Positions 1 to 11,900 of a stretch of DNA of 64,000 nucleotides are shown here, piece after piece. The notes below the pieces were generated by a model. The model had not been told where the DNA came from. It was given only the letters and a program-made list of their open reading frames with translations, and did no database searches. Both the position numbers and the translations under genes were made by a program. The stretch covers positions 620,001 to 684,000 of the forward strand of contig JAZGTN010000037.1 of NCBI GenBank assembly GCA_037783415.1. The letters run 5' to 3'. Every line of letters begins with the position of its first letter. Positions within the stretch are counted from its first letter, which is position 1. This DNA is from Leptasterias polaris. Its lineage: Eukaryota > Echinodermata > Asteroidea > Forcipulatida > Asteriidae.

Positions 1-425
1 ATCATTGTCTGTAAATAAGAACGATCAATGGAATAGTAGACTAACTTGAGTAAAATTTAAGAAAGAGTGTAAAGTTTGTTTTGCCCCTCCCACCCACTCT
101 ACATACATCACAAGACACAGAAGGGCCAGGGCAACAACATCCAGTTAAACTCACGATTATAATTAATTTGACTTCTTTGGGAATGGTAAAAGTAGCATGT
201 TAATATCACATATATTGGAAGGATTTAATTATTGTAAACCATTAGTAGGTCTAGCAGAAAATATCATCCTATAATATTTTAAAATTCTTCCTCATCCATC
301 ACTCGGATAAAAAATTATTGTAAACAAAAAAAATTGAAAAATAAAGACACTGACCAAATAAAAACAGAAACAATAACGCATACATTTTTAATATTAGCTG
401 TTTTGAAATACAAAAATGAACCTAC

Positions 426-671
426 CCCACCAATAAATGAAAGAAAAGCGGCTTTCTTCGGCTCCACAGCAACGAGGAAACTTTTTACGGCCGAAGAACC
501 ATCGTTTCTCAGCGTTATTGCCGAGTTGATTTTTACAAGTTGGGAAACTAGATCGACTGTTCTTTCTACGTTTACATTCACCAAATCAGGATTGATTTTC
601 TCCTGCTTTGCAGCAAAAACGCTGGCAATAATGCCAAACATTAAAAGAGAAAAAATCACGGTGGATTTCAT
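426..671 (-). CDS. RPN1: Ribophorin I, first coding exon (partial gene)
   Basis: Ribophorin I is a type I membrane subunit of the ER oligosaccharyltransferase, which N-glycosylates nascent proteins. The exon encodes 82 residues. A hydrophobic signal peptide (about residues 1-20, ending SVFA) is followed by INPDLVNVNVERTVDLVSQL and then SFLVAVEP, matching the start of animal ribophorin I (INEDVKRTVDLSSHL and SFLLALEP in human as I recall it). The reading is in phase 0 up to a good donor (GG|GTAGGT) at 424-425. Beyond it lies intron 1 (1-423), where I see only AT-rich sequence. The rest of the gene, including the luminal domain and the membrane segment, is off the left edge. It faces IPO9 head to head. 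Identification rests on recalled family similarity, but the signal peptide plus two diagnostic motifs make it fairly firm. Confidence 0.85.
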
Positions 672-917
672 GATTGATTGGGAGAAGGATGGTACAGGAT
701 TATGAGGATTGAAAAACCATCCGAACTACCGATCCCTACATGGATAGGAAAAGGATGCAGACGCCGAGTTTTTGTACAACAACATGCAACGTAAAAACGT
801 CTGGAAGCCGTTGCATGCATTAACGAAGGGAAAAGAAGAGTCGGGGCATAGACCATTATTATTCACCAGGCACCAGCGGCCACGTACGTAGACGTGTACA
901 TGTGTCAAAAGTGGAGC

Positions 918-932
918 AATCACTTCCGGGTT
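918..932. promoter_or_regulatory. ETS-type site in divergent promoter
   Basis: The sequence CACTTCCGGG (921-930) is the complement of an ETS/GABP consensus (CCGGAAGTG). It lies about 250 bp upstream of the RPN1 start codon and before the candidate IPO9 first-exon donor. ETS sites are typical of TATA-less housekeeping and bidirectional promoters. Function is inferred from position only. Confidence 0.35.
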
Positions 933-1433
933 ATTCAAGTTTATCAAACATTTTGACCTGTGATATTGACCTCTACTGTCTGGGGTTCCGGTTAATTGGT
1001 GAATCGAATGGCGCGCTAAGGACTGTGTAAAGTTTCTTGTTAGGCAGTGCTGTTGGCCCGGCATAAACCAAGTTTTATAAAAGAGGTAAATTTAGAATTA
1101 TGCTTAATATAGGTTACACGTAATGAGATTTGAGTGGAGTTCAATATTTATTAATGGTAGTTAGAGAGATATTTCGGGGAGTTTTCTAAACAGCAGCTTT
1201 CAATCGAGAATCCGTCTTCGAGTCTGCAGCATTCAGTCTTCAGACTCTGAATAGTCTGATTCTGAATCCAAAGTGCATGCTGTATTTTTGCAAGTGTCAT
1301 GTGTGTTGGGAGCCCAGCTGCGAATAAACAGTGTGACTGTGACTTTGAGTTGAGTGTGACTGTGTGATTGTGAGACACTGCCAAGGGCGTCGATGGGTGG
1401 TAGGGGACGGGGGGATGTCCCACTTTTTAGACT

Positions 1434-1462
<29 letters not shown>
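1434..1462 (+). repeat. Poly-G homopolymer (29 G)
   Basis: An uninterrupted run of 29 G, flanked by further G-rich sequence, between RPN1 and IPO9. It could form a G-quadruplex on the plus strand, and its true length may be uncertain because of sequencing slippage. Confidence 0.9.
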
Positions 1463-1464
<2 letters not shown>

Positions 1465-2940
1465 AGCATATCAGATGGCCCCCCCACTTTTTGATTGACT
1501 GTTCATTAGAAATATGCAACAACATATAAAAATATACACCATTTTCTTGATTTAATATTTCATTAGTTAAAATAAAAAATTAAGGTAAGTTCAGTGTTAT
1601 TATTTTTTATTCTAAAAACAAAATATAAATTAAAATAAAAGAAAAACAAAAGAAGAAACAAAAACATCAAAAACTCTCTCAATTTTACTGAAGAAATTGT
1701 TGCAATTTGGTTACAATTAAAAAGGATTGTGAATAATGCTTGTATTTGGTAGAATCTCGGTTTTACATAAGGGAAACCCAGGCCCAAACCCCATTTCGGA
1801 TGATGTTATTGTTAAATATCACCCCCTGTATAAACTCGCCTTCTGGTCAAACAAAAAATAGGGAACAAGTGTAACACAGTGCTCGCCCGTCCCCCCTACT
1901 TTTCAGTAGCGATCGACGCCCATGGACACTGCCACACTCACAGTCATGACAAGGAACCCCATGACAGTGTCCAATCCATGACTAAATGACTGCACTGTCA
2001 AGTGTCAGTGTCACTGTCAGTGTCACTTGAAAAACCTGTTCTATGGGACTATGGCTTTGCTTGTGTGGCATGACCATAAATAGTAAACTGTTCTTGCTCT
2101 ATTTAGTATTTTTGTTATGCCTTATGGTTCAGCAGAAGCCGGTCGTCTTGCACCAACTGCCTGGCAAGCCTGCCCCCAACAAAAGTCACCCAAAACAAGT
2201 GCCTTGCGTGGTAGTGTCAGTCTCTCCCCAGACTTTTATAGAATGCAAGTTGTTTTGGAAAATGCGCCCCTAAAAAACCTAACTGCCAATTTTGTGTGTA
2301 CCATGGATTGGAATGACCAATTATAAAACTCTTTTGGAAGAAGTGTTAGCTCTGATCTGAGAAGAACCAGTGTTGAACAGTACACTCTGCTCGTCTTCTC
2401 AGGAGACGAGCAGAGGAGATGAGCAGTGTGTACTGTTTGAAACGTCGAGACCAAGCTGGCTCTTCTAAGACTCGGAGCCAACACTTTTCCCAAAAGAGTT
2501 TGATACATTTACAAGTACTTGCAAGTTTACTGACTATAATTTTTCTTATGACCCAAACATCATGGGATGCAAAACTTCAAACGTCACTTAAATCATAATG
2601 GCATCTTATTTACACAGATCGATATGATTGAATTTTTGCTCATAAGTGAAAAAGTGGCGGTAGGATTCGGCTTCTAATTCCCCTTGGGGGAAGGGGGAAG
2701 CTGACATGAACATCATGATGGAATGCCTAAATGAGATGAGTTTAATACTTGGTCATTTTTCAGACATGAAGATTCCATAAAAATATGAGCCAGTATCCCC
2801 ATTCATCATAAAGCCACAACGAAGGATAAATGTCAAAGTTTACTAAGCTGACTTAATTGGTTGATAATTTATTAGATTTGGGCTTCTTTTTGATTACAGG
2901 AGAATCCTAACATTTCAGTGTATTTTCAAGGCAGAGTAGG

Positions 2941-5900
2941 ATGGCAGGCTTCAACGGAGGCGATGTGAGTCGCTCATTGCGAGACGCTCTCTATGACAGC
3001 TTGACAGCGATTCTTTCACCTCAACAAGATGTTCGGAAACTAGGAGAAGAGCAGCTGAAGGTCCTTGAAGTCACAGAAGGTGAGGGTCAGTTAAGAACAG
3101 GTCAAAACTCAACTCATTTGGGGGTTAAATCGGGTTGGCTGCCTAATCTGGGGTAATCTGGGGATCAGGTTGGCTCAGTGGTTTCTTTCCCTGCCTATTA
3201 CCTCTGTAGGCTCTGGTTCGAATCCAACCTTAGACCGGATCCATGCATGTGGATTGTGTTTCACTCCCTACCTGATTGAATTTGTTTTCTCCTTTCTGGG
3301 TTTTCCTCCCACATCTAAAACTGAACATTTCTTTTTAATTTCATATTCTTCCTGTTATTTTCTCTAATTGTGCTGTTGGATGTGTAAATCCATGGCCTAC
3401 ATGTAGCTTGATGAGGAGGTGGCTGCGGTAACCATTTGTAGCTCTTGGTCATGATCGTTATGACCCAAGAGCCTATGTAATGAACTTTGGAAAATTCTTT
3501 TCAACATTTCATTTGTATCCAATTGGGTGCATTTAAAATGTTGAAGCAAGGTCCAAAAGAACTGGCAAGTTTAAACCTGTGGTTTGCCCTAGCCCTCCCG
3601 TCTCTGACCTTTGGGTGGTTTGAGGGTTACTCTTATCGCAACAAAGTTCGTTTATTTCATTTCAATTATTAATTCTGGTTGTGAAGCCAAGGATTCTCAG
3701 AAAAGTGAACTTAATCACTATATTAGCCAAGAACCACATGGAGAGAAGACAAGGAAGGAACTGTAGATTTGGGATGAAAACTCCAGAGAATTTTTCAAGG
3801 GAAAACCCAAGCAATCGGGTAGAGATTGAAACCCCAATCCACATGGTGCCACCTGGCGGGGTTCGAATCAGGGTCTTAGAGGTCCAGAGGTGGAAGGCAA
3901 GGAAAGAAACAACTATGCCAACCCCCCCCCCCCCCCCCCCCCCCGCCCGATTCATCAATAAAAGATGAAAATGAAAGAAAAAAACCTCTGTGTTTTCTAT
4001 AAATTCCATTTTCATGGCCTTATATTGAACCACACCTTTTCCCTGAATTTATAGTTTTGTAAAAACTAAGATTGACTGAATTGTAATTATGGAAAATATT
4101 TCATTTGTGGCATTTTCTCCTTAGAGTTTGGAGTACATCTGGCTCAGCTGACTCTTGATCCTAATGGTGCCTTGGCAATCAGACAGGTAGGTGGTTTTCA
4201 TCTTTATATTCCTACTCTCCTATAAGAGGAATTCAAAACATTTTGGCTTTAAAGGTAGGGTCATAGATTGTATGTTCCGTCCCAACTTGACAATCAGCCC
4301 AACTATAGTTGGGACTGGTCCCAACTTGAGTGTTCAAGTTGGGACGTCCCAACTGTAGTTGGGATCGTCCATAGAACTCTACAGTACAGGGCCCAATTTC
4401 ATAGAGCTGCTTAACGGCCGATTCTGTGCTTACGTACCAGTTTTTATTTCACAGCGCTGCTAACCGTAAGCACACGAAAAGGCATGCTAACCTTTCGGTG
4501 CTTACTGCACGAAAATAAATGACATAACAATGTAAATCCACAGTGAACGCGTAAGATGGCCGCCTTATTTTCTTGCTAACCTGTGAAATACGCTTATGCT
4601 TAAGCAAATTTTTTCTGCTACAGTTAGCACGAAAATTTGCTTACCGTTAGGCAGCTCTATGAAATTGGGCCCAAGCTGTACTACAACCTGCTAATGCAGA
4701 TGGGCTTGCTCTGCTAGTACCCTGTACAATTACTACTGTCCCAACTACAGTTTGGACGCCCCAACTTGAACACTCAAGTTGGGACCAGTCCCAACTATAG
4801 TTGGTGCGATTGTCAAGTTGGGGCAGAACAAATACTCCACAAATTGATGACCATAAATACTTCTTTGGTGGGAAGCACTGCAGCTGTTGATAGTATAAAC
4901 TATTTGGAGATAGGATTTCTTTCGAAGTAATATGGTTTGGATAATTTTTCACCCCAAAACATTTGAATCTGAGAAAGATTCATGAATGAAACGTTTCTCA
5001 GATTTCTGTGGGTTGGTGTCCGTTTGCAAATGCTGCTGCCAGAGATGATGCGGTTGGTACCCGCTGTCACCTTTCTAAACGTGGTTGGTTTCAATGTTCT
5101 TGTGAAAATACTGTGATAAATGTTTTGCTTTTTTCTCAGCAAGTAGACACTGTATTCAGCTGAAACTTTCACATGTGACTTTATTGTAACTTTCTTTATA
5201 ATTTTGCCTCTGAATAAGCATTAGTTTGACAAAAACCTATCTATGACCTTATTGTGACAATGATACTTCTTTTAATATGCAAACTCTCTGGTTCTTTTGT
5301 ACAGCTTGCGTCACTTATTTTAAAGCAGTATGTTGAAGCCCATTGGAACAAGGATTCAGAAAAGTTTAACCCGCCAGTGACCACAGTTGAGGTAAAAATT
5401 GACGACGTGATCAAACCTTATGTAATATGTTAATATAAATCTCTGCTGACCTGTGTGTCATGGCTGAGCGGTCTACTGCAACAGACTCGAGTTCTGTTGT
5501 TTGAATCATCAGTGTGTGTGATTTATTCCTGGTCATGACACTTTAGTCCTTGAGCACATTTGGTGCTTGATATGGGGCATTGTGGTACACCCCCCCCCCC
5601 CCCAATTGTGTCTTTTTTGTGTGCTTGGAATATGGGGAATTCTTTAGAGGATTTAGCGGGGGGAGGGGGGTACTTTTGTACAAGACGAAAATAGTGTGTT
5701 AAAGTATTGGAATATTGGGGGGGAAGGATACCCTCTGCCCCCATATCAGCCATGGTATACTTTAGCAAAGCACTTAAACATAATTGCTTCTCTTGACCCA
5801 GGTGTATAAATGGAAACCTGAGAGGGCAGAGACAGTATTGTGTCTAGTGTTAACCCCTTAGTGCTAATTTAAGCAGCTTAGGGTTGTATGCTCCCAAAGG

Positions 5901-8900
5901 GAGTTGTGAAAGTTAGAGGATTGGTCTAAAAGTATGCCTGATAAACAGGGATAATAGTATTACAGAGAGCCTTGATCTAGCTACTAGGATATGTACGCTA
6001 TATAAAAACCAAGTATGTTGTTATTATTGGGAAGAAATAGATGACATTTTAAAACTATCCAACACCATTATCTATTACTATCAGTAGACTCTCCTGCCAA
6101 ATGGGACTGTGGAGACTTAAGAATGGTTTGGAAAATAAGAAGTAATTATCTAGTTAACTTGCGGTTAAAGCAATTGTGTTATTTTTTGGGGGATGAGTGT
6201 TGGCTCTGAAAAGACCTGTTGTGGTAATGACATTTCAGGCTGTATACTCTGCTCGTCTTCAGGAGAAAGTATTGATTCTAGCCCCTGTAGTTATCTTTTT
6301 GAAAATTGTGAATCTATTTTGTAAAACGTACAGACAGTGTCATATTTTCCATTGAAAATGTAAACCTATATGTTTAGGCCAAGGCAGAAATCCGCAAGAT
6401 GCTACCAGTGGGATTACGGGAGTCAATCAGTAAGGTTCGCTCCAGTGTGGCGTACGCCATCTCTGCTATTGCATCATGGGATTGGCCAGAAGCGTGGCCG
6501 GAGCTTCTGACCGAGCTGATGGACTTGATCACCAGTGGAAACAGCAACGCCGTGCACGGTGCAATGAGAGTTCTCACAGGTAGGACTAAAACAAGTCTAA
6601 CCTAATTTTGTAGAGCTGCTGCAGCAGGAAAGTATGCTCTTCAAATTTGTACGCAAAGCAAAAACTGGCAGGGACCCGGTGAAAATGTATTACATGCTGT
6701 TTTGGCTGGTAACCTGTTTCTGTGCCACTGTCTTTTCATGTGTGTGTAGCAAGCGATGTTCACGCGTGTGTAATGTGGGAGCGAAAATTTAATGATTGCT
6801 TAAAAAAGCACATGCGCAGTATACTGTTACACATGCGAAAGTCTGCTACGCATGCATAGTTGCCCTGTGCGGAATTACTAATTGTGCGCGCTTGGTAAGC
6901 AGTATCTTGTGCGTGATTGTGAATGGACCAGTGCGACTTCAGCTCTCGATTATGAATATGTATGAGGTATAGTAATACATATTTGATAATGAATTAGGAG
7001 AGTGCCACTGAAAAAATCTTTTAATCTGAACTTTTTTTTGTTCAACTTTCTTACACTCTTATCCTTGAAGAATTCACAAGAGAGGTAACCGATATTCAGA
7101 TGCCTCACGTAGCTCCCGTCATTCTCCCAGAAATGTACCGTATCTTTGTCCAGGCTGACATGTACAGTATACGGACCAGGGGCAGGGCTGTTGAGATCTT
7201 CAATGAGTGTGCTAATATTATCTACAACATCATGAGCATCAGTGATGCAACAAAGGTGATTAATACTGCGACGATGTTTATTAGAACATATGAAAGTTGT
7301 GCAACATATAGAGATCTTTAGTACACCGACCGTCATCCCTGTATTAAAATTTCGCGACGATTTACCGACAGGGTAAGGGCTACATCATGAAACAAAACAT
7401 GGTTGTTTCGAAAAGGTTAGGCCATGTCCGAATTGACGAGACGAGACTTTTATCTGATTTCAGACTTTTTATGTCAGCCTGGTGAAGAATATCTGCTGTT
7501 ATTTTTTTCCACGTATAAAGAAATTCTGCTTTTTGATCTTCTTAAGTACTGAGGACACTCAAAGCTCTGTGAAATTTATTATTATAAAAGGTTGAAAACG
7601 CCATCATTTCAACATACCTTTCTAATATTTGGATATTTGGATCCTAATTTTAAGACTTTTTTGTCAGTAGTGACTCTCACCCCTGTTGATGAGTTCGGCA
7701 GTGGCTACCACCAGATTACTAAAAAGGCCCATTCTCCAATGTTACTGCAGCTACAGCCATAGCCGTAGCCAAAGTTGTTTAATTGTGACGGGCCAAAAGT
7801 ATCAACCATCCACAAGTAATACAGAATGATCAAACGGTCACAATTGTTCACTTGAGGGGAGTTTCAAATAGGTTTTTTTCTCTTTCAGGATGCTGCCAAA
7901 TCTCTTCTGTTCCCAGTTCTGCCAAAGTTTACCGAGGCCTTTGCTCAGGCACTTAATGTCCCGTATGGAGGAACATCTGACTGTGGGCTCAAAATGGAAG
8001 TCATCAAGGTACAAACATAATTTTGTTATTGTTTCAAAAAAGAGAACAAGATTGCCGGCGTGCTATGCGTTGCTACCCTGCAGCAATATAGGGCGCCCAA
8101 AGAAACCCTTGAATTGAAACATCACAGCTGTCTTTATCCATCAGAAAAAAGACAGGGTACCAGTCTAATGATAAGCTTAGCTTCTTTTGACGTCACTGAG
8201 AGCGCTGTTTGATTTTGTGACACCATCCGCAAGGAGCCTTTTCCATTGGAAGACAATTTTTCTGATCTTGCAATAAGAAAACGGACTGACAATTAATTGT
8301 TTTCTCTTTTTCCTGTTTTATTTATTTATTTTGTGGTCGATGCAGGCTCTGACGACATTGATAAAGTTCTTCCCAAGTTACATGAGTAAATGGATGGGTC
8401 AGATCTTACCTACCATATGGAGTATGTTGACGGAGTGTGCAACCATCTACGTAGCCACATGTGTGAATGATTCAGAAGAGATTGATAATCCAGTGGACTC
8501 CGATGGTATGTTGTGTAGCATCTAAATGTACCCAGATACCTGTATCTAGCCCAGGATCCGAATGACTCCCCACCCTGGTACATGAATGTAGTACAAATCT
8601 AAGTTTAGCTCCAACCCTGTACCTAAAAATGTGGTCCCAACTCGGTACCTAAATGTAGCCAAATCTAAATTATAGATCCAACCCAGTACCTACAAATGTA
8701 GTCCCAACCCTGTAACTAAATGAAGCCCAAATCTAAATGTAGCTTCAACCCAGTACCTAAATGAAGCCCAAATAAAAATAAAAATGGGCCTCCAATATGG
8801 TACCTAAATCTAGCTTAAAACTAATCATAGCTCCAACCCGGTACCTAAATGTAGCCAAAATCTAAGTTTTGCTCCAACCCTGTACCTAGAAATGCAACCA

Positions 8901-11900
8901 CAACCCTGTACCTAAGCAAAGCTTGGGATCTAGACGAAACTTATGAAATTGGGCCTTGTTATGTCCAGCAAAATAAGTATGACCTGATTTCATTTTCACT
9001 CTTTTTTTATAGGGGAGGTATTGGGCTTTGAGAATCTGGTATTCAAAATCTTTGAGTTTGTCACAGCTATGATTGAAACGTCGAAATTCCGCAGTTTGGT
9101 GAAGAAGAACAGTAGTCTTTTGATGTATTACTTGGTGATGTACATGGAGATTACAGAAGAGCAGGTTTGGCCATTAACCATAGAGCTAGATATGTGGACT
9201 AGAGCACTAACTTGCCCTGTGTTTTGAAGCTGTGTGGGCACTTCCATGTTTGTTACAAACCCAAGTAAAAGATTACAATTTTGTACGACTGTTGTGCGGA
9301 TCTGTGCCTTTACTCTTTCTGTTGGTTATAAAATCTATCAATTGAAGGCATAATCGATCAAGTTAATGTGCGTACCTTTTGCATGCACATTAGTTTCAAC
9401 ATGAATGTAATTTTTTTGAAAAATTAATTTGTTTCTCAGTCACGCACAAGTCTCAAAGATTCTGCTTCCCAGGAGGCTTTAAAAAATGTGTGCGTCTGGA
9501 ATCAAGAGTTGGCGTTCTAGTCAATATATGTAGCTCTATGCAATTTACTAAAACCCGCTTCACATTTACCCATGATTTCCTCTTTGTGGTGTTAACTGTT
9601 TGTTTTGTGTGAAGTTAATGTGCTCCATGGTGCTTGAAATTATGTTCAGTTGAGCTGTCCAATTGATATTTTAAGAAAGGCAGATTTTTGTAGTTCCTTG
9701 TAAGCTGTGCAGGGTTGAAAGTGACGGGGTGCTATAGCACTCCACACTATACTAATGACATCATTTTTGCGCAAAATACCTGAATGTCAGACGAACATTC
9801 CACCACTTGGCTCTCACGTGAGTCACTGCAGTAATAGTCAGTGTGTTTTGGCAAAACTTCAACAATTTGGGTCCAGAATTCCCCACAGTTTTGAAAAATC
9901 CTGAGGAGAACCCTGAGATAAATGTCATAAAAATAGTTTACTTAAGAGATAAAATGAACACCAGAAAATATATCCCAAGTTTTGTGTATCTGGGATACTA
10001 ATACTATATAACTGCCTCATGCTGCTTTTCAGGTCAAGCAATGGACGGAGAATCCCAATCAGTTCGTTGTTGATGAAGACGATGATTCTTATTCCTACAA
10101 CGTCCGCATCTCAGCCCAAGATCTTCTTCTGGTAAGACTGTTTGGATGGAGAAATAAACCCATACAATAGGATTGTCTTAAGTACAACAACAAAAAATGA
10201 CAAATGTATTTGTTTTATGGAGTAATTTTATCAGTTTTGAATTCCAGAAGTTTCTTTCATTTCTCCACAGTCCCTCGCTGGTGAGTTCCCACAGGAGAGT
10301 GCTGTTGGTATCGTTCAAGCTGCTATGAAGCATCTACATGATGCAGATCAGAACATCGACACACCAGCAGGAGCAAATTGGTAAGAATCTGTCCCTAAAG
10401 ATGTGAGTCTTGTGTGTGTCTCTCTCTCCACAGAAACCGAAAGGCCTCTTCATTAGGCTTTACCAAAAAAAAAAGTTGTTTCCTGTATTAGCCGATCGAC
10501 TGTTCACAAACCTGCTGACTGTAGAAATTGTTATCAATAATTTGAAAAGTTTCCTGACTGACTGCATTTTTCACTACTATATACTAGTTATAATATTTTA
10601 TCAAATCTGATTGCATACAAGAATCTCTTGGAAAATATCATGTTGTTTAAACTGTGATTGTTTTGTTTGTTATTAATTTTGGTGTGAAAAAAGAAAACTT
10701 GATGAAAGCGGGATTTAGACCTTCGACCTTCGGGTGAAACAAACAAACCCATTTTCGCAGTTTTCCTATTTCAATTTTGGGGTGAACAAAAAAAATATTT
10801 ACTTGAGCGGGATTTGGACCTGTAACCTTGAAGTTTACGTGCTGGTGCTCACTACCGACTGAACCAACAAGCCCATGTTTACAGTTTCCCTGTTTAAATT
10901 TTGGGGTGAATACAGAAAAATTGACGAGATTTGGATATTGACCTGTGACCTTCAAGTTTATGTGCTTTCTGCTCTACCACCTGAGCTAACAAGTAGCCCA
11001 TGTTCGCAGTCTCCCTATTTTATTTTTTGGACGAACAAAGAAGAATTGACTAGAGTGGGATTTGAACCTGCGACCTTCAGTTTAACATGCCGGCGTTCTA
11101 CCAACTGAGCGATCTAGCCCTAATGTTGGCAGTCTTAATAGACCCCTTACATATGAAATTAAATATCTAAAATAGCGCCCTCACTGAGGTCATTGAAGGC
11201 CTATCATTGGCTGAGAGTTGTGCGCAGCGCGTACATGCGTGCATGTTTTTGTTGTTTGACCTCAGTGATGGCAGCCAATGCAGGAGGTCTATATCTTTGT
11301 GGTTTATTACTTGATGTATATATATATATTTTTTCAGGTGGAAGGTTCATGAATCGTGCATGCTAGCGTTAGGTTCCATCAAGTCACTCATCATTGACAG
11401 GACGTCCAGCGGGAAACTGACCTTTGACATGAACTCTTTCCTGACTAACATTGTACTCAGTGACCTCAACAAACCAGGTACAAATAAGGAGTTGATCCCC
11501 TTGCTTAAGTTGCATGCACGGCTTGGCTAAACAGAACTAACAGGCAAATGTGGTATGCAAAATGGAAGAGGGATTTTTGATCTCAAGTCGTCTGCTCTCT
11601 CAATCATTTTTGAGTGGATTACCAAAATGGTTCCAGTTTCATGGCTCTGCTTATCGCAGAATTCTGCGCTTACAGCTCCGTCTGAAGTACATATATCTAT
11701 GGGCTGTAAGTGCATAGCTTATAGTAAGCAGAGACATGCAATTGGGCCCTGGGTTTAGGCTTCACAAAGCTGTGGACAAAAAATATTTAAAATGATACAA
11801 TAGAGTTCTCATCTTCCATAATTTGACAGTCTTTTCAGCAAATACTTTGTTTTAATGTTATTACCTGTATTACTTGTTTATCTCTATGTCATTTTCTTAG

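Larger units (their letters stand above)
672..2899. other. RPN1-IPO9 intergenic/promoter region
   Basis: No coding exon is supported here. The region holds the 5' ends of two divergent genes. An untranslated first exon of IPO9 could end at 1085, where AAGAG|GTAAAT makes a plausible donor; the matching acceptor is at 2898-2899. It also contains a 29-base G run (1434-1462), an AT-rich stretch (1500-1720), a CTGTCACTGTCAGTGTCACT-like degenerate repeat at about 1925-2035, and an inverted repeat around 2375-2415 (CTCTGCTCGTCTTCTCAGGA, then its complement). Confidence 0.5.

Noticed and set aside
3681..4033. ORFs of 95-123 aa in IPO9 intron 1
   Set aside because: Both are translations of a reverse SINE-A copy and its poly-C tract.
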